Shown: positions 1-6,544 of the stretch, one piece after another
How positions within the stretch are numbered: the stretch's first letter is position 1
Layout: every line of letters begins with the position of its first letter
Assembly (NCBI GenBank): GCA_021813195.1
Contig: JAKALI010000129.1
Span: 1 to 9,083, forward strand
Direction: 5' to 3'
Origin: Pseudomonadota bacterium
GTDB lineage: Bacteria > Pseudomonadota > Alphaproteobacteria > Rhizobiales > Hyphomicrobiaceae
DNA length: 9,083 bases
The notes under the pieces: model-generated
The model's database searches: none
What the model was told of the DNA's origin: nothing
The model's input: the letters and a program-made list of their open reading frames with translations, nothing else
Made by a program: the position numbers and the translations under genes

Positions 1-999
1 GCCAAAGAAGGTTTCGTCGAAGCCCAGAACGTCGATCGTAAACCAGCGATAGCCCTCGCCAACCCCGGGCGTGGCGCGAAAGAAAAAGATGATCAGCGCC
101 GCGTAGAGAATGCGCTGACGCGTTTCGACGTCGATATCCGCCGTCACGCGAGCCAGCATCGCAATGACGACGCCCATCGAGACGACAAAGGTCAGCTCCT
201 GCGCATGGGGCACATTAAGCAGCGACAACAGCAAAATGGTGACGCCGAATGCTAATCCGCCGCCCAGGATACGCCAGTCCGTGGGACGGGTCTCGCCGGT
301 CTCAAGTTTCACAAACGCGGCCCCCGAGGCCGATATGAGCGGTATGATGAGGCCAATCAGGAACACGGTTTCGTAAGTGAATCGGGCGGCAAGCCAGCCC
401 GCCAGCCCGGCAACAGAAAACGCGCCGAGGGATAAGGCCAAGCGGCCCAGGATCTGCACCATGCCGAGGTCGCGGTCTATGTCTTCCTTCCGCCGCAGGG
501 TTCCGTCGGGCTCCCGACGTGGGACGACTTCCGTGCTCATGGCGTCGGCGACGACGTCCTGCAACACGACCCCAAGAACCGTGAGGAGTTGGGCTGCAAT
601 GTAGATCGCCTCGGGCCGCGCGAATGTGAGCCAGCCTCCCGCGGCTCCGGCGAGCATCAGCAGTCCCGCGGCGATCATCGAAGCGCCGAGAAACACCCAT
701 GCGCGGCGGCGCGAGCCCAGCAGCGCGACAGTATCGACGAGTTCGCCGAACACCATTTTGATGGCCCACGGCAGGGTGAGCCAGACACCCAGTTGTGCGA
801 GCGCGACGGGCGAAAGTGTGAGTTCCTTCTTGACCCAGAAGCTATCGGCAACCGCCACCAGACCGAGGGCGCCATAGGCAAAATAGATCATTAATAGGGG
901 GAGGTAAGCGCGTCGGAAGGCGCGAATGGGCGTGACGACAGCCCGCATGAAGGCGCTGGCGATCGGACGCGCTAAGGAAGTTCTGAGGGCTAGGGTCAT
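1..999 (-). CDS. BT1/folate-biopterin-type MFS transporter (3' end beyond window)
   Basis: This is a multi-helix inner-membrane transporter; 333 residues are visible and the reading frame is still open at the left edge, so the C-terminus is missing. Three stretches match the BT1/FBT branch of the major facilitator superfamily (Pfam BT1, folate-biopterin transporter). They are the loop LPWAIKMVFGELVD followed by GSRRRAW (residues 76-101, equivalent to MFS motif A), QDVVADAMSTEVV (147-159, the family's DVxxDAxxxE element), and FRATPGVGEGYRW followed by LGFDETFFG (307-333). Hydrophobic segments recur at about 33-52, 65-83, 101-122, 132-152, 183-204, 212-230, 246-262, 269-284 and 298-308. The substrate cannot be read from sequence; folates or pterins are only the founding-member precedent. 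The ATG at 999 is the first in frame but has no good ribosome binding site. The ATG at 948 (residue 18) is an alternative start, also without one. The gene is divergent from tadG. Confidence 0.85.
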   Translation of the reverse strand, partial: MTLALRTSLARPIASAFMRAVVTPIRAFRRAYLPLLMIYFAYGALGLVAVADSFWVKKELTLSPVALAQLGVWLTLPWAIKMVFGELVDTVALLGSRRRAWVFLGASMIAAGLLMLAGAAGGWLTFARPEAIYIAAQLLTVLGVVLQDVVADAMSTEVVPRREPDGTLRRKEDIDRDLGMVQILGRLALSLGAFSVAGLAGWLAARFTYETVFLIGLIIPLISASGAAFVKLETGETRPTDWRILGGGLAFGVTILLLSLLNVPHAQELTFVVSMGVVIAMLARVTADIDVETRQRILYAALIIFFFRATPGVGEGYRWFTIDVLGFDETFFG

Positions 1000-1034
1000 G
1001 AACGTCGTTGGCAATCTCGGTTCGAGGCCACGTG

Positions 1035-1085
1035 CGCTTGCCACACCTTGGCGTGCAAGCGGCGGAACTCGGGAAGCTCCGCTTG
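1035..1085. repeat. Three-arm inverted repeat, mutually exclusive hairpins
   Basis: CGCTTG (1035-1040), CAAGCG (1056-1061) and CGCTTG (1080-1085) form three arms. The middle arm can pair with either outer arm. The first pairing extends through CAC/GTG (1042-1044 with 1053-1055) around a single bulged C, giving about 9 bp. The second is a 7-bp stem, CAAGCGG with CCGCTTG (1056-1062 and 1079-1085). The element begins 36 nt upstream of the BT1 transporter start and could lie in that gene's 5' leader, or in a long tadG leader. The geometry is seen directly; any regulatory role is inference. Confidence 0.4.
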
Positions 1086-1119
1086 GGATCGGCGGCCCAT
1101 GTAACAGAGTTTAGTCAAA

Positions 1120-1129
1120 TTGCGCGCAA
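1120..1129. promoter_or_regulatory. Palindrome in tadG / BT1 transporter divergent spacer
   Basis: TTGCGCGCAA is a perfect 10-bp palindrome in the more AT-rich half of the 197-nt spacer between the two divergent starts. It is a plausible operator or part of a promoter. I could not fit a convincing -10 element on either strand, so the role is open. Confidence 0.25.
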
Positions 1130-1184
1130 ACGATTTAGAGGTCTTAAGGACAAATTCGCTAGCTTTCGGAAAGTAGTCGTTAAC

Positions 1185-1189
1185 GGAGG
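1185..1189 (+). promoter_or_regulatory. Ribosome binding site deciding the tadG start
   Basis: GGAGG lies seven bases before the ATG at 1197. The frame stays open upstream to a TTG at 1008, but the extra 63 codons have no such site and no membrane or secretion character. The site therefore favours 1197 as the start. Confidence 0.7.
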
Positions 1190-1196
1190 CGGCAGA

Positions 1197-2876
1197 ATGC
1201 GTCCTGGGTGTCAGCGAGCCGCGCGCACCAGCAAAACCTCTTCGCCTGATGGGTGCCAATCGCCCACGCTGTGGCGCGACGAACGGGGCGTAACCTCTGT
1301 CGTATTCGGAATTCTTTTCGCCGTTCTGTTGCTCGCGACAGCCATCGCCATCGATTACACGCGTGCTACGCACGAGAGCCTGCGCCAGCAGCACGCCATC
1401 GATGCCGCCGCCCTGGCAGCCTCGCACCGGTTAGGTTTGCCCGATCAGGACGAAACGGGCCCGGCCGTCGCTGAAGCCTTTTTCCGCGAGAACATGGGCG
1501 AGGGTTCGACCGCGCAGATCGAAATCGAGCTCGATGCGGCAGCGGGAACCGTCAGGGCTTGGTCGCAAAACGATTTGGCCATGACGCTGATGCGCGCCAA
1601 CGTCAAAGAAGAACATCGTCGCGAGTCCTTGAACATCAGCGCGCGCACGACCGTTGTCAAAGGCAGTGGAACTCTCGAAGTAGCGATGGCGCTCGATAAT
1701 TCGGGCTCTATGGCCGGCTCCCCAATTAACGCCTTGAAGGATGCTGCGCGCGATCTGGTCAATATCGTATTTGCTGGCGCAGAAGGGACCGACGATGTTC
1801 GCGTTGGTATTGTGCCTTTTGCCGCCAGTGTGAACGTCGGCTCGAGCATGCGTAGTCAAGGCTGGATTTATCAGGATCGCGAGTCCGACCTGCCCTTCCC
1901 ACTCTTCACAGGCAACGCCTCGCGTTTCGACATTCTCAGTCAAATGAACCAAAACTGGCGCGGCTGTGTCGAGGCGCGTCCGGCTCCCTTCGATACACTC
2001 GACACGCCACCCGATCCGGGCAACATCAACACCATGTTTGTTCCGATGTTTGCGCCCGATGAGCCCAACGACGAAAATGCCACCAACGCGGGTTACTCAG
2101 CCTCAGGTGGCGATGCGAGCGGCTATCCGAACAATTACCTGACCGATTTCGGCGGTACATGCCCCCCCCCGGCGCAGCAATGCGTTGCTTGGCGCACCGT
2201 CGGCGGTGTGCGGTCATGCCGAACCTGGGCACCCGTACCAATCGGCGTGGTGGACGCACAGCGCCGGGCCTGCAAGTATCAGGGTGCCTCTCCAAGCACC
2301 TTCCAGGGCTCCGCATCCGGCCCTCACGCCGCCTGCACCACGCCGCCCATCCTCGATCTGACCGAAATCAAGCGCGACGTGGAAGACGCGATCGACGCAC
2401 TTGTGGCGAACGGCAATACCAACATTTCCGAAGGCACGATGTGGGCTTGGCGACTTCTCTCGCCGGGCGCGCCCTTCACCCGGGCACGCGCCTACAATGC
2501 GCCTGACAATCGCAAGTTCCTCATCGTTATGACGGACGGCGACAACTTCTTGGGCGCCAAGAGCCAGCATAACCGCTCCGTTTACGGCGCGTATGGGTAT
2601 GGGTCGCAGAACAGACTGGGCACAACCTATACCCAAAACGGCTATATGAATGCGCTCAACGCGAAGACTCTGGCGGCGTGCACGAACGCCAAGGCACAGG
2701 GCATCACCGTTTACACGGTCGCCTTCGGTGACGAAATTTCCAGTACGGGCCTCACGCTGCTGCGCAATTGTGCGACGAATCCAGATCGCGCCTATATCGC
2801 GGCTGACGAAGCCGCACTCATCCAGGCGTTTCAGACGATCGGGCGGGAAATCGCCAAGCTGCGCGTGAGCAGCTGA
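1197..2876 (+). CDS. tadG: TadG-like Flp pilus protein with vWA domain
   Basis: The 559-residue product fits the TadG family: a short cytoplasmic N-terminus, one membrane anchor, and a large periplasmic part. Residues 28-76 (DERGVTSVVFGIL, then a hydrophobic helix to about 52, then QQHAIDAAALAAS) match the TadE/TadG-like N-terminal domain typical of Flp pilus and pseudopilin-like proteins. A von Willebrand A domain starts near residue 160 with an intact MIDAS motif DNSGS (D167, S169, S171). It resumes after a long insertion with TNISEGTMWAWRLLSP (408-423), the strand FLIVMTDGDN (441-450) and GITVYTVAFGDE (502-513). The insertion (about 212-386) holds five cysteines (257, 322, 329, 341, 359), with C380 at its end and C495 and C525 beyond, which suits disulfides in the periplasm. 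A metal-dependent adhesion or assembly role is known for vWA folds; the exact TadG function is not settled. A nine-C run lies inside the gene. The start at 1197 is chosen on its ribosome binding site. Confidence 0.85.
   Translation: MRPGCQRAARTSKTSSPDGCQSPTLWRDERGVTSVVFGILFAVLLLATAIAIDYTRATHESLRQQHAIDAAALAASHRLGLPDQDETGPAVAEAFFRENMGEGSTAQIEIELDAAAGTVRAWSQNDLAMTLMRANVKEEHRRESLNISARTTVVKGSGTLEVAMALDNSGSMAGSPINALKDAARDLVNIVFAGAEGTDDVRVGIVPFAASVNVGSSMRSQGWIYQDRESDLPFPLFTGNASRFDILSQMNQNWRGCVEARPAPFDTLDTPPDPGNINTMFVPMFAPDEPNDENATNAGYSASGGDASGYPNNYLTDFGGTCPPPAQQCVAWRTVGGVRSCRTWAPVPIGVVDAQRRACKYQGASPSTFQGSASGPHAACTTPPILDLTEIKRDVEDAIDALVANGNTNISEGTMWAWRLLSPGAPFTRARAYNAPDNRKFLIVMTDGDNFLGAKSQHNRSVYGAYGYGSQNRLGTTYTQNGYMNALNAKTLAACTNAKAQGITVYTVAFGDEISSTGLTLLRNCATNPDRAYIAADEAALIQAFQTIGREIAKLRVSS
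2162..2170 (+). repeat. Nine-C homopolymer inside tadG
   Basis: Nine consecutive C residues encode the end of Cys322 and Pro323-Pro325 in the vWA insertion. A gain or loss of one base here would shift the frame and remove the second half of the vWA domain. The reading frame is intact as given. Confidence 0.9.
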
Positions 2877-3022
2877 GCCAGACGATGCGTGCCAAGACGG
2901 CATATTCACACATTCGCCTCGAGGCCAGCGGATTTCAATTCTGCCATCATCCGACTGCGTCGTCACGAAGCGTAACAATATGATGGCGCAGCAGAATCTA
3001 TCGATGTGACGACCGTTCAAGT

Positions 3023-3082
3023 GATGCTCCGGCTCCTCGCGGCCCAAGCATAAGCTGTGGGCAAGATGTGGAACTGAGCATC
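3023..3082. repeat. Nested inverted repeat downstream of tadG
   Basis: The outer arms GATGCTC (3023-3029) and GAGCATC (3076-3082) are perfectly complementary over 7 bp. Inside them, GCCCAAGC (3042-3049) pairs with GCTgTGGGC (3054-3062) through one bulged G, closing an ATAA tetraloop with 8 bp. No T-run follows on either strand, so it is not a classical intrinsic terminator. It could be part of a tadG 3' end, a cpaC leader, or a small RNA. Confidence 0.4.
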
Positions 3083-3197
3083 TCCTGCAACAGCGGCGCG
3101 GTCGTCTCGGTGGCGCGATCCTCGAATTTCCGACACAAGTTTGTTCTCGCCGCGAATGCATGGGCCAAGGTGTGAGCCCTTGCCTCACGGGACAGCG

Positions 3198-3222
3198 GCT
3201 TTCGCGCGTTTCGTGCGAAGGC
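3198..3222 (+). repeat. Strong 11-bp hairpin upstream of cpaC
   Basis: GCTTTCGCGCG and CGTGCGAAGGC pair over 11 bp with two G-U wobbles and a TTT loop. It sits about 150 nt before the cpaC start and is the strongest stem I see in the gap. No T-run follows. It may be a leader structure or a terminator remnant. Confidence 0.5.
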
Positions 3223-3371
3223 GGCCCCTGCCTACTGCCCAACGGGCCGTCGGTGTTGCGTGGTCTGTTTTTGTGACGTGTTGCTTGTGAAGTCTCGCGT
3301 CCGCGTTGAATCCAGAAAAATCGTGCGTTCAAGGGACCGCATCTGTCCAACAGACAGTGCGTGAGAGCGAT

Positions 3372-4895
3372 ATGGGGAAGTTCATCGGGGGTGGGATGGC
3401 CTTCGCGCGCGGTGTCGCTGCTGCTGCCGCCATCATCACTTCGGGATTTGTTTGTGACGCGACGACCACCCTCGCTTTGGCGCAGACCGCACGATCAGGG
3501 GCCGGGTTTGATCCCGTTCACCGCTCGCAGATCGTCCTCGATCACGACCATAGCGGGGCAGTGCGAAAGATTACGATCGGTCTCGACAAATCCGTACTCG
3601 TCGATGCGCCGGATGACATCCAGAACATTCTTGTCTCCAATCCCGATGTGGTGGATGCGGTCGTACAGACCTCGCGGCAGGTCTATTTGCTGGCTAAAAC
3701 CGTTGGCGAGGCCAACGCATTCCTGATTGCTCCGGACGGACGCAAACTCGCCGTTCTGGAAATCACCGTCGTGCGCGATCTGACCGCGCTCAACGACAGT
3801 CTGCAGCGGCTCTTGCCGGGTTCCCGTATACGCGCGGAGATGATGGGCGACACCGTTGTGCTCGCGGGGTCTGTCGCCAGCCCAGCCGACGCCAACCGTG
3901 CCGCAGAATTGGCCGGTCATTTGGTCAAATCGCGCGACAAGGTGGTCAATCTCTTAGCCAGCGATGCGAAAGAGCAGGTGCTACTTAAGGTTCAGGTCGC
4001 GGAGATGCACCGCGATGGGATGCGGCGCATCGGCGTTGATCTGCCGGGGGCTGTGGTCGGCGCGGGCAACTTCACCTTCACCAAAGTCATCCAGAACGCC
4101 TTCCCCGTCACAAGCCCACTTGTCCCCGCCGCAGCCGCGGTTGCGCCCGCGGTGCCGCCGGTTGTTGCGGCTGGATCGGCCTTCCAACCCTCGTGGCAGT
4201 CGGGGTCCGACAGCGTCACGGCCATGATCCAGGCGTTGGAACGCTCTGGCGTGCTGCGCACACTCGCCGAGCCGACGTTGACGGCCATGTCGGGGGAGAC
4301 GGCGAAATTCCTCGCGGGCGGTGAGTTCCCCATTCCCGTGGCGCAGAACGAGAATACGATTTCGGTCGAATGGAAGCAGTTCGGCGTCAACGTTTCCTTC
4401 AAGCCCGTCGTCATGACCGAGGGGCGCATCTCACTCACCATTTCGGCGGAGGTGAGCGAAATTACGACCGAAGGTGCGATCACGCTGGCCTCAATTACGC
4501 TGCCGGGTCTGAAAGTGAGACGCGCAGAAACGACGCTGGAGATGCCAAGCGGGGCGACGCTCGCCATGGCGGGTCTGCTCTCGGATGAGACGCGTCAAAG
4601 TGTGGAAGGGGTACCCGCGCTCAAAAATCTGCCCGTACTTGGCGCTCTGTTCCGTTCCAACGATTACCGCAAGCGTGAAACGGAGCTCGTGATTCTCGTG
4701 ACGCCCTATATCGCGACGCACGCTCAACCGGGTGAACTCGCCAAGCCCGTCGACGGGTTCGCCCCGCAAAGTGAACTCAAAGAGCTATTCTTCGGCCACA
4801 TCAATCGCATCTACGGCACGGGCGGCGATCCCGCCAACCATCGCTATCGCGGCGACTACGGCTACATTATCGAATACCCGGGAGTGAAGGGATGA
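3372..4895 (+). CDS. cpaC: Flp/Tad pilus outer-membrane secretin CpaC (RcpA)
   Basis: CpaC forms the outer-membrane ring through which the Flp pilus exits. The 507-residue product starts with a signal peptide (hydrophobic core about 12-27, likely cleavage after LALA at about 37). The pilus-formation N-terminal domain covers about 66-135 (LDKSVLVDAP, NPDVVDAVV, VYLLAKTVGEANAFLI). A BON-like segment follows (about 138-196, containing TVVLAGSVASPADANRA). The secretin core covers about 202-447, with EPTLTAMSGETAKFLAGGEFPIP (299-321), FGVNVSFKPVV (337-347) and the hallmark VPALKNLPVLGALFRS (414-429) before ELVILVTPYI. An Ala/Pro/Val-rich stretch at about 246-271 interrupts the region before the core. 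The length is usual for the family. The frame is open back to a TTG at 3306, but 3372 gives a clean signal peptide. The ATG at 3396, preceded by a G-rich stretch, is an alternative start. It overlaps cpaD by 4 nt. No cpaB lies upstream, where it is normally found. Confidence 0.93.
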   Translation: MGKFIGGGMAFARGVAAAAAIITSGFVCDATTTLALAQTARSGAGFDPVHRSQIVLDHDHSGAVRKITIGLDKSVLVDAPDDIQNILVSNPDVVDAVVQTSRQVYLLAKTVGEANAFLIAPDGRKLAVLEITVVRDLTALNDSLQRLLPGSRIRAEMMGDTVVLAGSVASPADANRAAELAGHLVKSRDKVVNLLASDAKEQVLLKVQVAEMHRDGMRRIGVDLPGAVVGAGNFTFTKVIQNAFPVTSPLVPAAAAVAPAVPPVVAAGSAFQPSWQSGSDSVTAMIQALERSGVLRTLAEPTLTAMSGETAKFLAGGEFPIPVAQNENTISVEWKQFGVNVSFKPVVMTEGRISLTISAEVSEITTEGAITLASITLPGLKVRRAETTLEMPSGATLAMAGLLSDETRQSVEGVPALKNLPVLGALFRSNDYRKRETELVILVTPYIATHAQPGELAKPVDGFAPQSELKELFFGHINRIYGTGGDPANHRYRGDYGYIIEYPGVKG

Positions 4896-5638
4896 GGATC
4901 GCAGCGCACGAACGCAGCAACCGGATCTCGCGGATCAGTCGTGGCGCGCTCAAGCTGGGCGCCATCGTGACGGCTTGCGTCGCCGTTGCTGGCTGCACGC
5001 GGCTCGACGATTACACTGCGGTCGATTTGAGCGAACCTGACAAGCGCCACGCCATCGGCTACATGGCCCACACCGAAGCCTTGCTTGTCGAGGTTCCCCC
5101 CGGCGGCGGCGGTCTGAGCGAGGGGCAACGAGCCGACGTCTGGCGATTCGTCGATCGCTACAAGAAAGAATCAAACGGCCGATTGTCTGTGGCGGCTCCA
5201 CGTAGTGCGTCGGGCCATCTCATGACATCGCGCTCCTTACGCGAGGTGGAAAGCATCATACGCGAAGCGGGGGTCGATCCGGATGCCGTGATCATCCAGC
5301 GTCAGGGTGCCACGTCGCGCTTCGGACCGGCGGTGCGGCTCGCCTACGACAAGCCGGTCGCGGTGCCGCCTGAATGCCGCAATTGGTCGAGCGATCTGGG
5401 TGAGAACCGCGAGCGGTTGCCGCACAATGACTTTGGGTGCGCGACGCAGCGCAACCTCGCGCTGACAGTCGCCAATTCGCGCGATCTCCAGGTGGCTCAG
5501 GAGGAGACACCGCGCTCGTCGGAGCGGCGTTCGAAATCGTGGGGTGAATACACCGGCACCACGAAGGAAACGGGAGGTTCGGGCCCGCCCGCCGCCCCGG
5601 CCGTTGGCGGGGCAACGCCCACGCTGTCCTCGCCTTAA
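4892..5638 (+). CDS. cpaD: Flp/Tad pilus lipoprotein CpaD
   Basis: CpaD is the lipoprotein partner of the CpaC secretin in alphaproteobacterial Tad pili. The 248-residue product has a signal peptide with lipobox AVAGC (lipidated Cys35). The mature N-terminus is DDYTAVDLSEPDKRHAI, and the family signature ECRNWSSDLG (161-170) plus HNDFGCATQRNLA (178-190) carries C162, W165 and C183. The last 45 residues or so are low complexity (Ser, Gly, Pro, Ala) and poorly constrained. The ATG overlaps the cpaC stop in an ATGA arrangement, and GAAGGG lies just upstream, so the two genes are almost certainly co-translated. The usual next gene, cpaE, is absent; a 224-nt spacer and a transporter gene follow instead. 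Confidence 0.92.
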   Translation: MRIAAHERSNRISRISRGALKLGAIVTACVAVAGCTRLDDYTAVDLSEPDKRHAIGYMAHTEALLVEVPPGGGGLSEGQRADVWRFVDRYKKESNGRLSVAAPRSASGHLMTSRSLREVESIIREAGVDPDAVIIQRQGATSRFGPAVRLAYDKPVAVPPECRNWSSDLGENRERLPHNDFGCATQRNLALTVANSRDLQVAQEETPRSSERRSKSWGEYTGTTKETGGSGPPAAPAVGGATPTLSSP

Positions 5639-5774
5639 GGCCCACACGGCTGGCGGGCGGATAAGGCTGCCGCTGTGCTTGAGGTTTGAAGGTCCGGTCT
5701 AGCGGAGAGCGGCGGTGGCCTGACTTGGAGAGTGGAGAGAGCTTTGGCGTCCTCATCCGTCTCCACGAAGAGTT

Positions 5775-5805
5775 GGTTCGCTGCAATTGCGTCTGGCGGC
5801 GAACC
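5775..5805. repeat. Inverted repeat overlapping candidate CDF promoter
   Basis: GGTTCGC (5775-5781) and GCGAACC (5799-5805) form a perfect 7-bp inverted repeat with 17 nt between the arms. The spacer contains a second palindrome, GCAATTGC (5783-5790). It overlaps the candidate -35 and most of the promoter spacer, which is the usual place for a repressor or MerR-type operator. The geometry is seen directly; the operator role is inferred. Confidence 0.4.
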
Positions 5806-5815
5806 TGCCTATAGC
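5787..5815 (+). promoter_or_regulatory. Candidate promoter for the CDF-like gene
   Basis: TTGCGT (5787-5792) and TATAGC (5810-5815) are separated by exactly 17 nt and end about 48 nt before the ATG at 5863. The match to the sigma-70 consensus is moderate (3/6 and 4/6). It suggests the transporter is transcribed apart from cpaCD. Confidence 0.4.
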
Positions 5816-5862
5816 GAGCGCCAGGATTTCCCCTTCTGATCCACGCCCGCGCAACAACACTC

Positions 5863-6489
5863 ATGGTCCGGCCCATACCGCGCGTTCCCGAGACGACCCT
5901 CGGCAGGACCGTTCTGGTCGTCGCGCTCCTCAATTTCGCGTACTTTTTCGTCGAATTCGGCGTGGCCGTCGCAATTGCCTCGGTGTCGCTATTTGCCGAC
6001 AGCATCGATTTTCTCGAGGACGCGGCGGTCAATGTCTTGGTGCTCGTCGCGCTTGGCTGGAGCGCTGCACGCCGGCGCGTGGTCGGGCTGCTCTTGTCTC
6101 TTTTGATCTTGGTGCCGGGTCTCGCTGCGCTATGGACCGTGTGGGAGAAGATGGGTTCGCCTGTCGCCCCAGATCCGGCCTCACTCACGCTCACCGGATT
6201 GGGCGCGCTGGTGGTCAACGCGGTGTGCGCGCTGATGCTCGAGCGTGTGCAATCTCACGGTGGCAGCCTCTCCAAGGCGGCGTTTCTTTCGGCGCGCAAT
6301 GACGTGCTGGCCAACTTGGCCATCATAGCGGCCGGTGTCGCCACGGCCGCAACGTTGTCCATTTGGCCGGATATCATCGTCGGATTGGGTATTGCGGCCC
6401 TCAATGCCACTTCTGCCAAGGAAGTCTATGAAGCGGCTCTGGGCGAAGATGACGAGCATTCGCAACCCGACGTGACGCCGCGCCCGTGA
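5863..6489 (+). CDS. Compact CDF-superfamily cation transporter
   Basis: The 208-residue product is almost entirely six membrane helices (about 15-37, 39-61, 73-95, 109-126, 147-165, 168-184), with no C-terminal cytoplasmic metal-binding domain. Helices 1-2 (NFAYFFVEFGVAVAIASVSL, then FADSIDFLEDAAVN) and helix 5 (SARNDVLANLAII) match cation diffusion facilitators. By alignment from memory to YiiP/ZitB, D49, D53 and D147 take the positions of three transport-site ligands. The usual histidine four residues before the helix-5 Asp is replaced by S143. A divergent CDF subgroup with an (S/C)xRND helix 5, often annotated as cation or cobalt transporter, has this form, so the gene is probably intact. 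The metal cannot be told from sequence. No clear ribosome binding site precedes the ATG. It sits between cpaD and tadD without an obvious pilus role. Confidence 0.8.
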   Translation: MVRPIPRVPETTLGRTVLVVALLNFAYFFVEFGVAVAIASVSLFADSIDFLEDAAVNVLVLVALGWSAARRRVVGLLLSLLILVPGLAALWTVWEKMGSPVAPDPASLTLTGLGALVVNAVCALMLERVQSHGGSLSKAAFLSARNDVLANLAIIAAGVATAATLSIWPDIIVGLGIAALNATSAKEVYEAALGEDDEHSQPDVTPRP

Positions 6490-6517
6490 TAGGGCGCTGC
6501 TTATGGTCCACGGTTCA

Positions 6518-6544
6518 GCCATGTCAATGGCGCGCTTCGAGCGC
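6518..6544. terminator. Two abutting hairpins between convergent genes
   Basis: GCCAT-GTCA-ATGGC (6518-6531) is followed without a gap by GCGCT-TCG-AGCGC (6532-6544). Both stems are perfect 5-bp stems. They fill the short space between the convergent CDF and tadD genes, and the second touches the tadD stop codon. No T-run follows on either strand, so a bidirectional termination role is plausible but unproven. Confidence 0.3.

Larger units (their letters stand above)
2877..3371. other. 495-nt intergenic gap, structured, no credible gene
   Basis: This gap between tadG and cpaC contains only very short plus-strand ORFs (around ten codons). None resembles Flp pilin, TadE or CpaB. It does hold a nested inverted repeat (3023-3082), an 11-bp hairpin (3198-3222), a small GCCC-AAC-GGGC hairpin (3237-3247), a direct repeat of TTGTGA (3271-3276 and 3285-3290) and a short TCTGT/ACAGA hairpin (3342-3354). 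No good -35/-10 pair stands out, although TATGAT at 2979-2984 resembles a -10. A cpaC promoter and a long leader are the likeliest content (inference). Confidence 0.5.

Noticed and set aside
302..769. 155-codon minus-strand frame inside the BT1 transporter region.
   Set aside because: It is a shadow of the transporter gene in another frame; the product is Arg-rich without membrane character, while the other frame gives a clean multi-helix protein.
1144..1158. Possible CtrA-type site (TTAA-N7-TTAA) before tadG.
   Set aside because: Only the first half fits; the second reads TTCG. A lone TTAAC at 1181-1184 next to the ribosome binding site is too short to support a claim.
1008..1196. 63-codon upstream extension of tadG from a TTG.
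   Set aside because: It has no ribosome binding site and would put a long non-hydrophobic segment ahead of the TadE/G-type N-terminus. The ATG at 1197 has a well-spaced GGAGG.
2214..3350. 378-codon open frame on the minus strand across the tadG 3' end and the following gap.
   Set aside because: It is in codon register with tadG on the opposite strand, where codon bias suppresses antisense stops. Its product is rich in Arg, Cys and His, with no domain, membrane segment or signal peptide.
3306..3371. 22-codon upstream extension of cpaC from a TTG.
   Set aside because: It would bury the signal peptide behind a polar segment.
2877..3371. Search for a hidden Flp pilin or TadE gene in the gap.
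   Set aside because: No frame gives a signal segment followed by a hydrophobic helix with the expected Glu-Tyr, and ORFs on the plus strand are about ten codons at most.
5292..6218. 308-codon minus-strand frame across cpaD and the CDF-like gene.
   Set aside because: It has low-complexity Ser/Thr/Arg/Pro composition, spans two well-supported plus-strand genes and their spacer, and shows no recognisable motif.
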